Assembly: GCA_004297165.1 (NCBI GenBank)
Contig: SCUJ01000001.1
Location: 62,001 to 126,000, forward strand
Reading direction: 5' to 3'
DNA: 64,000 nt
DNA from: Gammaproteobacteria bacterium
GTDB lineage: Bacteria; Pseudomonadota; Gammaproteobacteria; Eutrophobiales; Eutrophobiaceae
How positions within the stretch are numbered: position 1 is the stretch's first letter; every line of letters starts with the position of its first letter. A program made the translations under genes and the position numbers. Shown here piece by piece: positions 8,709-17,467 of this stretch. The notes beneath the pieces are model-generated. The model did no database searches. It saw only the letters and a program-made list of their open reading frames with translations, and was not told the origin of the DNA.

Positions 8709-10268
8709 TCACCGCCGGCAGACGAAGTTTTCCTCCCGCTCGGAGTCGCCTGCGCCCCGATAATGGGCATGCGCGGGGAAAGGGCATAACGGACGGCTGC
8801 GGCCGGGAAACGCCGTGCCGGTCGCAGTCACCCGATCGGGCGGTGCGCCATCCTCCACCCAGCGGATGATGGCGGTCAGGAGGTCGAAGCGATCCAGGGT
8901 TGCCGATCCCCCGCCGCAGTGTCCCATCCCGGGGACCAGAAACAGGTGGCTCCACTGCGCGGTCTGTTCCTCGCCGCCGTTATCCCGCGCTAGACGCAGA
9001 TAGTAATCGACAGTATCCAGGGCCGAGAACCAGGGATCGCTGACGCCGTGATAGAAGATCAGTTTGCCGCCGCGCCCGGCGAAACTGGAGAGATTGGTCC
9101 AGAGATGGCTGTCGCCCAGACCGTTCAGCGACCCCGCGGCGACCGCGGCCTCCCGATCCACATCCTGCTCCATCGCCATGACTGGCGGACCCACCGGGCT
9201 TTGCCCCGCATGGAGGAGTCCGGGAGCGCCGCGTCCGCTGTCGCCGATGCCGATGTCATAAAGATAACCGGGGTAGACCTCGAAGCCGCGGGAGTCCTTC
9301 GGCCCGCCGAAGGCATCGTGCAGGGCCTCGACCTGCGCCGCGCTAAGACAACTTGCGTTCTTCTCCGCCTTGCATACCAGACTGGCCGGATCGAAATCGC
9401 AGCCGAGGGTATCCGCGATCAGTCCGTCGCGCATCCCGTCCCTGGCGTCGCAACTCTTGCGGAGCGAGTCCAAAATCAATTGCTTGTCCGCGTCTGAAAA
9501 TGCCTGGGAGACGATCGGTTGCCCCTGGTCGTCTTGCGGGGCGACCCGGTTGAAGGCGGTCACCAGATGCCGCATCCCGAGGTTGGAATAATCCGTGCGC
9601 ATGGCCGGGGCCCCGGCGACAATCCCGTCAAAATAGCCAGGGTAACGCTGCGACATGATCATCGCCTCGCGCCCGCCGGTGGAGCAGCCCATGAAATAAG
9701 ACCGCACCGGCTTGTTGCCATAATAGGTTGCCACGATCTCCTTCGCCGCCACGGTCACCTTGCCGACGGCCTGGTAAAAGAAGTTCAAGGCCGCCTCCTG
9801 ATCCGCAAAAAAGGCCGCATCGAACACGGTCTGGCTCTGGTGGCCGCTGTCGGTCGTCACCACCGCGAAGCCGCGGGAAAGCGCCGGGCTGTCGCCGGAG
9901 GCGACCTGTCCCAGGGGTCTCGCCACATTGCCGTTCAAACCGCCGCCGCCCTGAAACAGGAAACGGCCGTTCCAGTCATCCGGCATGGCGATGGCGAAAC
10001 CGATGGCGTAACTCGCGCCGCCAACCCCGGTACGTTTGTCGAGCATGCCCTCGACCAGGCAATGCGCCGGGAGGGGTTGCAGGATCGGCGGGGCGAACGG
10101 CGCAGCCGGCGGGATCCCCTCGGGGACTGTTTTTGCACTGGTAATTTCGAGGATCATACCCGGCAAGGTCAGGGATTGAAGCGCGACACAATCCGCAGCC
10201 GTTGCTGCACTGGCCACGAACGCCACGGACAACAGGAATAGTGTAATGACACCGGCACTAATACGCAT
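8709..10268 (-). CDS. Secreted tannase/feruloyl-esterase family protein, intact triad (copy 3)
   Basis: A 519-residue exported esterase of the tannase/feruloyl esterase family, expected to hydrolyse aromatic acid esters in the periplasm or outside the cell. The start at 10268 is favoured by a GGGGGAA Shine-Dalgarno just upstream and an immediate signal peptide (MRISAGVI... cut near ASAATA). The full CS-D-HC arrangement is present: nucleophile Ser196 in GCSTGG with the preceding Cys, an Asp in GVSDPW, and His-Cys in GMGHCGG. It is therefore the catalytically competent paralogue against which the two tandem genes at 1101-4276 can be compared. An in-frame ATG at 10301 is possible but less likely. 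Confidence 0.88.
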   Translation of the reverse strand: MRISAGVITLFLLSVAFVASAATAADCVALQSLTLPGMILEITSAKTVPEGIPPAAPFAPPILQPLPAHCLVEGMLDKRTGVGGASYAIGFAIAMPDDWNGRFLFQGGGGLNGNVARPLGQVASGDSPALSRGFAVVTTDSGHQSQTVFDAAFFADQEAALNFFYQAVGKVTVAAKEIVATYYGNKPVRSYFMGCSTGGREAMIMSQRYPGYFDGIVAGAPAMRTDYSNLGMRHLVTAFNRVAPQDDQGQPIVSQAFSDADKQLILDSLRKSCDARDGMRDGLIADTLGCDFDPASLVCKAEKNASCLSAAQVEALHDAFGGPKDSRGFEVYPGYLYDIGIGDSGRGAPGLLHAGQSPVGPPVMAMEQDVDREAAVAAGSLNGLGDSHLWTNLSSFAGRGGKLIFYHGVSDPWFSALDTVDYYLRLARDNGGEEQTAQWSHLFLVPGMGHCGGGSATLDRFDLLTAIIRWVEDGAPPDRVTATGTAFPGRSRPLCPFPAHAHYRGAGDSEREENFVCRR

Positions 10269-10421
10269 CGCGAGGTTCCCCCTTTTGTTTATTATCTCCA
10301 CATCGAGTGTGGCTATTTTGCGGCGTGCTTATATTTTTTCTCTTATGAATTTACAATCGTCCTTGAAATCGGATATGCGATATCCTCATCTTCCGTCCAA
10401 CACAAAGCTTAGCGAATCGAT

Positions 10422-12305
10422 ATGACCGGCGCACCTGCCAAATTCGGCTCCATGCTGGGTCTCGCCCCTGGCGAGGTCCCCGCGTTTTCATCCCATTACG
10501 CATCCGCGGATACCAGAGAGTATCCTGATCGCGAATCCTACCGCAGTTACCATGAAGGCATCTTCATGGGCTACAAGTGGCAATGCGTGGAGTTCGCGCG
10601 GCGCTGGTTGTACCGGAACAAGGGTTACATCTTCGACGAAGTCGGCATGGCCTACGATATTTTCCAGCTTCGCTGCGTCCGGGTGATCCGCGACAATACC
10701 CTGTTGCCGGTGCATGCCTTCAGGAACGGCAGTATCCGCCGGCCCGAACCCGGCAGCTTGTTGATCTGGGACGAGGGCGGCGAATTCGAGCATACCGGCC
10801 ATGTGGCGGTAATCACCGAGGTGTTTCCTGACCGGGTGCGGATCGTCGAACAGAACGTTGATCATCGGCCCTGGCCGCGCGGCCGGAACTACTCACGGGA
10901 ACTTGGCGCCGTGATCGACGCCGCCGGCGGTTACCATATCACCTGCACCTATGACCGGGGGGCCATCCTCGGTTGGGTCATCCAGACCAGCGATCCTTCC
11001 CATGCGGAGCCCAGGATCGAACCGGCACCGGAACTTTTCAATCTGCGCCTCGCGGAGATACCCTCGCAGCGTCCACAAGGCGCCTGGCTCGACGCCGCGC
11101 GGCCGGACGAGGCGGCCTTCATCGCCGTGGGGCGTCCCTGGCTGACCAATGCCCCGGATCTGCAACGCAGCTATTTCTGTCTCTCGGAGACCGCGTTCAC
11201 GGAGATCAAGCACGCCGCCAACGAGCTGCATGCCATGTTCATGCACGCTACGCACAAGGTGTTGAAGGACGATAGACTTCTCGCCCGCTTCAAACTGCCC
11301 CGCTCCATCTGGCCGAAGCTCCGCCAGTCCTGGAACAACCGGCGCAACCAGATGATCACGGGCCGGTTCGATTTTTCCGTCTCCAGTCGCGGCATCAAGG
11401 TCTATGAATACAATGCCGATTCCGCCTCCTGTTACCTGGAGACCGCGCGCCTGCAAGGCACTTGGTTCGACTCCTTCGGTTTCGAGGACGGGGATTGTCC
11501 GGGTAACCGGTTATATCCGGATCTGGCGCGGGCCTGGCGCAAGAGCGGCGTGGATACGGTCCTGCATATCCTCCAGGACAATGAGCCCGAGGAGACCTAT
11601 CATGCCTTGTTCATGAAGGCCGCCGTCGAGGAGGCCGGGATCCGCTGCAAGCTCGTGGTGGGCATGGAGGGCCTCGACTGGGACGCTGCGGGCTTCGTCG
11701 TGGACCGGGACGGGGAACGCATCCTCAGGGTGTGGAAGACCTGGGCCTGGGAAACGGCCCTGGATCAGTTGCGCGCGGAGTTCGATGAGGAGGAAGCCCT
11801 GTCCGCCATCAGCGATTCGCATCCCCGGACCAAACGGCCCCGCCTCGCCGATATCCTGCTGCGCAACGAGGTGGTGGTCTACGAACCCTTGTGGACGTTA
11901 ATCCCGAGCAACAAGGCGATCCTGCCTGTGCTTTGCGAGATGTTCCCCGGGCATCCCAACCTGCTGGAGGCGCGCTACGAACTGGAACCGGAGATGGCGC
12001 GTTACGGATACGTCGCCAAACCCATCGCCGGCCGCTGCGGCGCCAACATCAGCATGGTGGACCGTCATCAGGAAGTGATGCAGGAAACGGGAGGGACTTT
12101 CGGCGGGCAGGATCACATCTACCAGCAACTCTTTCCCCTGCCCAGGATCAACCGGCTCAATCTTCAGATCGGCGCCTTCACCGTAGACGGGAAATTCTCC
12201 GCCGCCTGCGTCCGCGCCGATACCTCGCCGGTGATCACCTCCGACAGCGATCTCCTGCCGCTGCGGGTGTTCGAGGACGAGGATTTATTGCCGATACAAA
12301 ATTAA
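10422..12305 (+). CDS. gss: Bifunctional glutathionylspermidine synthetase/amidase
   Basis: A 627-residue, two-domain cytoplasmic enzyme of the same size and order as Escherichia coli Gss. Residues 1 to about 200 are the CHAP-type amidase, with catalytic Cys55 in YKWQCVEFARR, His127 in TGHVAVI and a Glu in VEQNV. Residues about 220-627 are the ATP-grasp synthetase that joins glutathione to spermidine, with blocks such as KVYEYNADSASCYLE and YVAKPIAGRCGANIS. It would make and hydrolyse glutathionylspermidine, a thiol conjugate linked to redox protection. It ends tail-to-tail with the dehydrogenase gene at 12302-13423, overlapping by 4 bp. The Shine-Dalgarno is weak. Confidence 0.92.
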   Translation: MTGAPAKFGSMLGLAPGEVPAFSSHYASADTREYPDRESYRSYHEGIFMGYKWQCVEFARRWLYRNKGYIFDEVGMAYDIFQLRCVRVIRDNTLLPVHAFRNGSIRRPEPGSLLIWDEGGEFEHTGHVAVITEVFPDRVRIVEQNVDHRPWPRGRNYSRELGAVIDAAGGYHITCTYDRGAILGWVIQTSDPSHAEPRIEPAPELFNLRLAEIPSQRPQGAWLDAARPDEAAFIAVGRPWLTNAPDLQRSYFCLSETAFTEIKHAANELHAMFMHATHKVLKDDRLLARFKLPRSIWPKLRQSWNNRRNQMITGRFDFSVSSRGIKVYEYNADSASCYLETARLQGTWFDSFGFEDGDCPGNRLYPDLARAWRKSGVDTVLHILQDNEPEETYHALFMKAAVEEAGIRCKLVVGMEGLDWDAAGFVVDRDGERILRVWKTWAWETALDQLRAEFDEEEALSAISDSHPRTKRPRLADILLRNEVVVYEPLWTLIPSNKAILPVLCEMFPGHPNLLEARYELEPEMARYGYVAKPIAGRCGANISMVDRHQEVMQETGGTFGGQDHIYQQLFPLPRINRLNLQIGAFTVDGKFSAACVRADTSPVITSDSDLLPLRVFEDEDLLPIQN

Positions 12306-13423
12306 TAAAAATGCGGAGATATCCGGCTTAACAATTTCATGGCAGTCGCGTGATGCGAGGTGAGCTTGCCGCCATAGATGGTGAAGAGCCTGGGATCGGC
12401 GGGATCATCCGGCTGCAGGATGGTTTCACGGGTGCGCGTGAAAGGCGATTCCGGCGCGGCCGGGAGTACGCGCAGACCGGCGAATGAACTCAGGACATCG
12501 CCGGGAGCCAGCCCGCGCCGGAAATAATGATTGAAGATCCCGAGCAGGTATTCGATCTCCTCCACGGTCGGGGCGACGGCCTCGGGCGCGCCGCGATACG
12601 GCCGCTCCGTGGTCCCCATGAGGATATTCCCCTGCCAGGGTTGCGCGAACACGGCCCGGCGGTCCGAAGGCGATTCCAGATAATAGATCCCTTGCTGCAA
12701 GGTCCCGGGGATCACGATATGCGAGCCCGCCACCAATTCCAGTTCCCGCCGGGCGGGCACAGGCAGGACCCGATCCAGGACCTGATTCACCCACGGGCCT
12801 GAGGCATTGATGAGCATCCGTGCCCGGCATTCCAGCGTGGAACCGCCCGCGCGGTAACGGAGCAGATAACCGTCCATTTCCCGAATGGCCTCAAGGAATT
12901 CCGCCTGAAGCTGTAAAACCGCGCCGGCCCCGGTCGCCTTGCGCAGCACGGCGCGGGTCAACGCGGCGTCATCCGTGCCGGCATCGGTATAGCGGAAGAC
13001 CGCCTGAAGCCCATCAAGTCGGATCCCGTCCAGTGCCCGCCATTGTTCCCTGGGAACGCGCTGAAAACCCTTGCCCCCCAGGATCTGGTAGAGCGACAGA
13101 CCGGAGGCGATCTGCCAAGGTCGCCGTTTGCTCGCGTCATAGATGGGGATATAAAACGCCACCTCGCGCACCAGCTCCGGGAATTCGGCGAGCAGGCGCG
13201 CCCGTTCCTTGAGGCATTCCCGCACCAGATTGAACTGGGCGGTCTCCAGGTAGCGCAGTCCGCCGTGGATCAACTTGCTGGAGCGGCTCGATGTGCCCTG
13301 GGCCGCCGCGGAATACTGTTCGAGGACCAGACAGGAAAAACCGCGCTCGGTGGCGACCCTCGCGCAGGCGGCGCCGTGGATGCCGGCGCCGATGATGACG
13401 ATGTCAAATCGTTGTATCTCCAT
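12302..13423 (-). CDS. FAD-dependent glycerol-3-phosphate dehydrogenase, short form
   Basis: A 373-residue flavoprotein of the GlpD/DAO family, expected to oxidise sn-glycerol-3-phosphate to dihydroxyacetone phosphate and pass electrons to quinone. It has the Rossmann dinucleotide motif IIGAGIHGAACA, then the GlpD signature SSRSSKLIHGGLRYLE. GlpD proteins of about 500 residues have an extra C-terminal helical domain that is absent here; the protein stops at the end of the FAD/substrate domain. It is the downstream gene of the kinase-phosphodiesterase fusion, 25 bp after its stop, so the two form an operon that would channel glycerophosphodiesters into glycolysis. Confidence 0.8.
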   Translation of the reverse strand: MEIQRFDIVIIGAGIHGAACARVATERGFSCLVLEQYSAAAQGTSSRSSKLIHGGLRYLETAQFNLVRECLKERARLLAEFPELVREVAFYIPIYDASKRRPWQIASGLSLYQILGGKGFQRVPREQWRALDGIRLDGLQAVFRYTDAGTDDAALTRAVLRKATGAGAVLQLQAEFLEAIREMDGYLLRYRAGGSTLECRARMLINASGPWVNQVLDRVLPVPARRELELVAGSHIVIPGTLQQGIYYLESPSDRRAVFAQPWQGNILMGTTERPYRGAPEAVAPTVEEIEYLLGIFNHYFRRGLAPGDVLSSFAGLRVLPAAPESPFTRTRETILQPDDPADPRLFTIYGGKLTSHHATAMKLLSRISPHFY

Positions 13424-13448
13424 GACTCAAAGTTTTGTTATCGAATGA

Positions 13449-15605
13449 CTAATGACATTCTTTTAACTCACTCACCGCCGCGGTCGAGATCCAGTCGACC
13501 CCGAGCCGATAATACTGCCCGGCCAATTCCCGGTCATTGATCTCGTAGACCATCCAGTCCCAGGGACCCGGCCAGGGCGGCTCGCCGGTCAGCTTCTCGT
13601 GGTTCACGATCAGATAATCCGGCAGCAATCGTTCGGCTGCCGCACGGTGCGCGGCATCGTATTCGCGCAGGACCCAACCGATGGCGAGGGCCGAATTGCG
13701 GCGCGCGTACTCCAGGCACTCGTGCTCGAAGGAGATGAGAATGCAATGCTTACCGTTATCGCGCAAGTCCGCCAGCAGCCGGCGCATGACCTTTTCAATT
13801 CCGAAATGATCGAGGGTATGCCGCTTGACCTCGGCAAAGAACAGGACGCGGGGGTGCGCCGCCATCACCTCGATCACCTGACCCAGATCGGGTATACGTT
13901 CCTTCGCGAGGTCTTCCGCCGCTGACAGAATGGCGAATTGCTTCAATTGCTCCCGGCTGTAATCGAAGATGCGGCCTTGCTCGCCCGTCATGCGGGCGAG
14001 GGTCTCATCGTGAAAGATCATCGGTTCTGCATCCCGGCTGAACTGGATATCGAACTCCACCGCGTCCGCGCCGGAGTCAATCGCCGCCGTTATTGAAGTG
14101 AGGGTATTCTCAGCGTGACGGCCGCGATAGCCGCGGTGCGCGACGATGCGCGGAATTTTATTCAGTCGGGTGGTGGTGTCCGATTCCCGGCGCCAGTCCG
14201 CCTTTGCGCCAAGCGCCGTGAGTAACACATGGCGGTAATGACGATAGCGCCGCTTGAGGGCGGGATTTGTACGGGGCGTGAAGAGTTCAGGCTGTTCCTG
14301 TGTCCAGGGCTGATCTGAACCGAGCGCCAGCCAGGCGACGCCACGCGCCGTCGCCTCGTGGTCCGTGGTTCGCGCAACGGGTATCCCCGCGAGATCGGCG
14401 AGCCTCTGGCAGAGTCCATCGAGCCGGGACAGGCCGCCGCTGATCCGGATCTTTTGAATCGAATCCCGCGCCATCTCGGCGAGGTTGTCCAGCAGCATGA
14501 ACAGGATGCTCTCCATGATGGCGATTATTCGTTTGGCGCGATCCGCATTTTCCGGGACAAAGCACATGGGCGCCTGATCGATCCACCAGGGCGAGCCGAG
14601 ACCGCCGATTGTGTTGATGCAGATCGGCGGATCGACAACATCTGCAAGCCATTGCGTCATGAGTTGCCGGAACTCTTCTTCCGTTTCCTGTTCCCGCATG
14701 GCGTCCACCGCCGATCCTGCGCCGTTGACTGTACCCTCAAGCAGATAATCCACATGATTATCCCGGCTGACGGCGATCCCCCCGAGGAGGCGCTCGTGCC
14801 GCGGCGGGTTGACGCCGGCCTCGCGCAGGACGAAGGCCCCGCTGCCGATGTTGATAAGCGCAGTGTCCGCCGCCGGGATACCCTCGGCATGAATGGCCGC
14901 GTTCTGGTCGCCGCACACACAGCACAGTTCGATGTCATGACCGATCAGCGAACCGTATTCCGCGAGGGTCGTCCGGCACTCCGGCAGGATCGACCGTGGG
15001 ATCTCGAAGAGCGCCAGCAACTCGGGGCTCCAGTCCAGCCGGCGGAGATCGAAGAGGAGACTGCGCGCGGCGTTGCTGTGATCGACCACATGAGGCTTAC
15101 CGCATAATAAATTGGCGCAGAGAAAGGATGCCAGAGGACCGACGCAGAGGCGGCCGGATTGAAACACCGCTTGCACCGCGCGGTCGTTTTCGAGCAGCCA
15201 CTTGATCTTGCCCGCGAGATAATGCGGCGAGAGCGGCAGACCGGTGATGGCATGGATTGCGGCGGCGCGATCCGCGTAGGGTTGCAGCAGATTCGCGGCG
15301 CGTCGATCCTGCCAGCTTATGGCAGGGGCAAGCGGTTCTCCCGTCTCGCGATCCCAGGCCACCAAGGTGGAGCGTTGCGTGGCAAGTCCGGCACTCTTCA
15401 CTTGGACGCTGATTTTCTCCAGTACTGTGTCGATCACGCCGCGCACGGATTGCAGGATCTCCACTGCGTTCTGTTCCACCTGCACCGCGTCAAGCCGGCG
15501 CAGGGCGACAGGTTGCATGGCCACGGCCAGGATCCTCCCGGCAGTGTCGAACACGACGGCACGGCTCGCGTGGGTCCCCTGATCGATGGCGAGAATGGCG
15601 GACAT
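13449..15605 (-). CDS. Fusion protein: FGGY-family (glycerol-kinase-like) kinase + glycerophosphodiester phosphodiesterase
   Basis: A 718-residue two-domain protein. Residues 1 to about 465 are an FGGY kinase close to GlpK: phosphate-binding DQGTHASRA at 8-16 and the catalytic Asp233 in CGDQNAA. Residues about 484-718 are a GDPD TIM barrel with all expected residues: His490-Arg491, Glu499, Glu517/Asp519 and His532-Asp533. GDPD would release glycerol-3-phosphate from glycerophosphodiesters. In the kinase, two glycerol-contacting positions of GlpK differ by eye: the Glu of the QRET motif is Ser79 and the pocket Tyr is His128, so the phosphorylated substrate may not be glycerol. The in-frame join is continuous and no stop or frameshift separates the domains. 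It is followed by the short GlpD-type gene. Confidence 0.85.
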   Translation of the reverse strand: MSAILAIDQGTHASRAVVFDTAGRILAVAMQPVALRRLDAVQVEQNAVEILQSVRGVIDTVLEKISVQVKSAGLATQRSTLVAWDRETGEPLAPAISWQDRRAANLLQPYADRAAAIHAITGLPLSPHYLAGKIKWLLENDRAVQAVFQSGRLCVGPLASFLCANLLCGKPHVVDHSNAARSLLFDLRRLDWSPELLALFEIPRSILPECRTTLAEYGSLIGHDIELCCVCGDQNAAIHAEGIPAADTALINIGSGAFVLREAGVNPPRHERLLGGIAVSRDNHVDYLLEGTVNGAGSAVDAMREQETEEEFRQLMTQWLADVVDPPICINTIGGLGSPWWIDQAPMCFVPENADRAKRIIAIMESILFMLLDNLAEMARDSIQKIRISGGLSRLDGLCQRLADLAGIPVARTTDHEATARGVAWLALGSDQPWTQEQPELFTPRTNPALKRRYRHYRHVLLTALGAKADWRRESDTTTRLNKIPRIVAHRGYRGRHAENTLTSITAAIDSGADAVEFDIQFSRDAEPMIFHDETLARMTGEQGRIFDYSREQLKQFAILSAAEDLAKERIPDLGQVIEVMAAHPRVLFFAEVKRHTLDHFGIEKVMRRLLADLRDNGKHCILISFEHECLEYARRNSALAIGWVLREYDAAHRAAAERLLPDYLIVNHEKLTGEPPWPGPWDWMVYEINDRELAGQYYRLGVDWISTAAVSELKECH

Positions 15606-15738
15606 GGGGGTATTCTAAACAGGCTCACATACCGAGGCCATGTTCATAGCGGATAAATTCAGTGCGTAAGGAATAGGCTTTGCCCGGAGACTTTGCAGGA
15701 TTATCATCCCTCAACCATAACGGCAGGGGGATTGAATT

Positions 15739-16158
15739 ATGAACATGCTTGCAGAATTCAAGGATTTCGCCATGCGCGGCAACGTCGCGGACATGGCGGT
15801 CGGCATCATCATCGGGGGCGCCTTCGGCAAGATCGTCAGTTCACTCGTAAACGATGTCATCATGCCACCCATAGGTTTGTTGATGGGCAATGTGGACTTC
15901 TCCAATCTGGTCATCACATTGCAAGACAAGACTGCCGAGACCGAGGCGGTTACGCTGCGTTATGGCGTATTCATCAACACCACACTTGATTTTATAATTG
16001 TCGCCTTCGCCATATTCCTGCTCATCAAACAGATGAACCGCTTCAGAAAGAAAGAGGAAACCCCCGTGGCGCCTAATGTGAAAGAATGTCCGAAATGCAT
16101 AAGCAAGATCGATATCAGGGCAATCCGTTGCCCGCATTGCACTTCCGATATCGCTTAG
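15739..16158 (+). CDS. mscL: Large-conductance mechanosensitive channel with C-terminal zinc ribbon
   Basis: A 139-residue inner-membrane channel that opens under hypo-osmotic shock to release solutes. The N-terminal block [24 protein letters not shown] and a second membrane helix around residues 77-95 ([11 protein letters not shown]) are diagnostic of MscL. The C-terminus carries two cysteine pairs (CPKC and CPHC, about residues 115-134) that form a small rubredoxin-like zinc ribbon, found in a subset of MscL proteins instead of the usual helical bundle. A good GGGGGAT Shine-Dalgarno precedes the start by about 7 nt. Confidence 0.93.
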   Translation: MNMLAEFKDFAMRGNVADMAVGIIIGGAFGKIVSSLVNDVIMPPIGLLMGNVDFSNLVITLQDKTAETEAVTLRYGVFINTTLDFIIVAFAIFLLIKQMNRFRKKEETPVAPNVKECPKCISKIDIRAIRCPHCTSDIA

Positions 16159-16226
16159 GCCGGGCGATCATGCCTATAATGATTTCGCGGAGTCAGATTC
16201 GCTTACATCCAAAAAGGGGAGATAAG

Positions 16227-17285
16227 ATGAAAACCTGTAACAAAATCATTGCCGGATTATGGCTGCCGATTGCCAGTACGTTGTTACTGCCTCTGGCAGC
16301 ATCAGCCGCGGGGGAGGGCGCCTGCGACCGCGCCTGTCTGGAAGGCTACGTAGACAAATATTTCGCGGCGGTCATCGACAACGACCCTGCCCGGATACCG
16401 CTAGCGCCCGATGTGCGCTTCACGGAAAACGGCCAGAAGCTCACCATTGGCGACGGGCTCTGGAATACGATGAAGGCGACCGGGCCTTACCGGCTGTTCG
16501 TCACCGACCCCGAGGCGGGTCAGGTCGCGTTGTTCACCACGATCGAAGAGGATCACCGCGAGCCCGACAAGGGCACGCCGGCCCTGATGGCCCTGCGGCT
16601 CAAGATCAAGAACGCCCAGGTCACCCAGATTGAACAATTCATCGTGCGCAACGAGGATGCGGCCAAGCGCGTCGCCGCCATGGGACAGCCGCATGCGGTC
16701 TATCTCGAGGCCATACCCGAGGCGGAACGCATGTCGCGCGCGGATCTGGTCAAGACCGCGAATTATTACTTCGCCGGGATCCAGCAGAACGACGGCAAAG
16801 GTTTGGACGGCACCGGCACCTATCCGTTCACCGACGATTGCGACCGCTACGAGAACGGCTCGCGCTCGACCAATGCGCCCACGCCCGCGGGCGAGACCAA
16901 ACCGGATCCGAAAACCGCATCCGTCTACTCGGGTCAGTGGAGCTGCCTGGAACAGTTCCAGTCCGGACTGATCCACTTCGTCAACCGGGTCCGGGATCGC
17001 CGCTTCGTCGCCGTCGATCGCGAGCGCGGCATCGTCTTTGCCTTCGGGTTTTTCGATCACTCGGGCGGCGCTTCCCGCACCTTCCAGACGCCGGACGGTC
17101 GCACCGTGACGGCCGGCCCGGTGCAGCCCTGGACCTGGCAGCTTGCCGAGCTGTTCAAGATCGAGAAAGGCAAGATCCGGCGCATCGAGGCGATCCTGGA
17201 ACGCAGCCCGTACGGCATGAACGCCGGGTGGAGCAGTTGGGAAGACGGCATGTCCGACAAGCCACGGGATGTGTCAATGGAATGA
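16227..17285 (+). CDS. Conserved secreted protein of unknown function
   Basis: A 352-residue protein with a clear signal peptide (MKTCNKIIAG..., cut near AASA/AGEG). The start at 16227 has an AAGGGGAGA Shine-Dalgarno just upstream; an open frame continues further up but overlaps mscL. The mature part begins with a CDRAC cysteine pair and is rich in short beta-strand-like segments, with charged stretches such as SRADLVKTANYYFAGIQ repeated in style in both halves. This suggests two related alpha+beta (SnoaL/NTF2-like) modules, but that is a guess from pattern. No catalytic motif is recognised. It sits alone between mscL and a convergent dehydrogenase. Confidence 0.7.
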   Translation: MKTCNKIIAGLWLPIASTLLLPLAASAAGEGACDRACLEGYVDKYFAAVIDNDPARIPLAPDVRFTENGQKLTIGDGLWNTMKATGPYRLFVTDPEAGQVALFTTIEEDHREPDKGTPALMALRLKIKNAQVTQIEQFIVRNEDAAKRVAAMGQPHAVYLEAIPEAERMSRADLVKTANYYFAGIQQNDGKGLDGTGTYPFTDDCDRYENGSRSTNAPTPAGETKPDPKTASVYSGQWSCLEQFQSGLIHFVNRVRDRRFVAVDRERGIVFAFGFFDHSGGASRTFQTPDGRTVTAGPVQPWTWQLAELFKIEKGKIRRIEAILERSPYGMNAGWSSWEDGMSDKPRDVSME

Positions 17286-17348
17286 TGAGGGAGAGCCCTT
17301 CATCACGGATCCCCCCTCCACCCTCGCGATCGGTCACCCTCTCCCCAT

Positions 17349-17371
17349 CCCTCTCCCGTCAAGGGAGAGGG
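17349..17371. repeat. C-rich/G-rich hairpin repeat
   Basis: A 9-bp perfect inverted repeat (CCCTCTCCC / GGGAGAGGG) with a 5-nt loop, between two convergent genes. It is similar in composition and arm sequence to the hairpin at 4293-4313. It may act as a bidirectional terminator or be a dispersed palindromic element. Confidence 0.6.
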
Positions 17372-17417
17372 GAAATTTGATGTTGGGATTTATTTCATTT
17401 CGCCCAATCAACGCGCT

Positions 17418-17442
17418 CCCCTCCCCCCTCGCGGGGGAGGGG
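17418..17442. repeat. C-rich/G-rich hairpin repeat, second copy in the same gap
   Basis: A 10-bp perfect inverted repeat (CCCCTCCCCC / GGGGGAGGGG) with a 5-nt CTCGC loop, about 45 bp after the previous hairpin. The loop is like that of the 4293 copy (CTCGC). Two near-identical elements in one convergent gap indicate a repeat family. Confidence 0.6.
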
Positions 17443-17467
17443 CAGGGGGAGAGGGGGCAGAGCGAGA

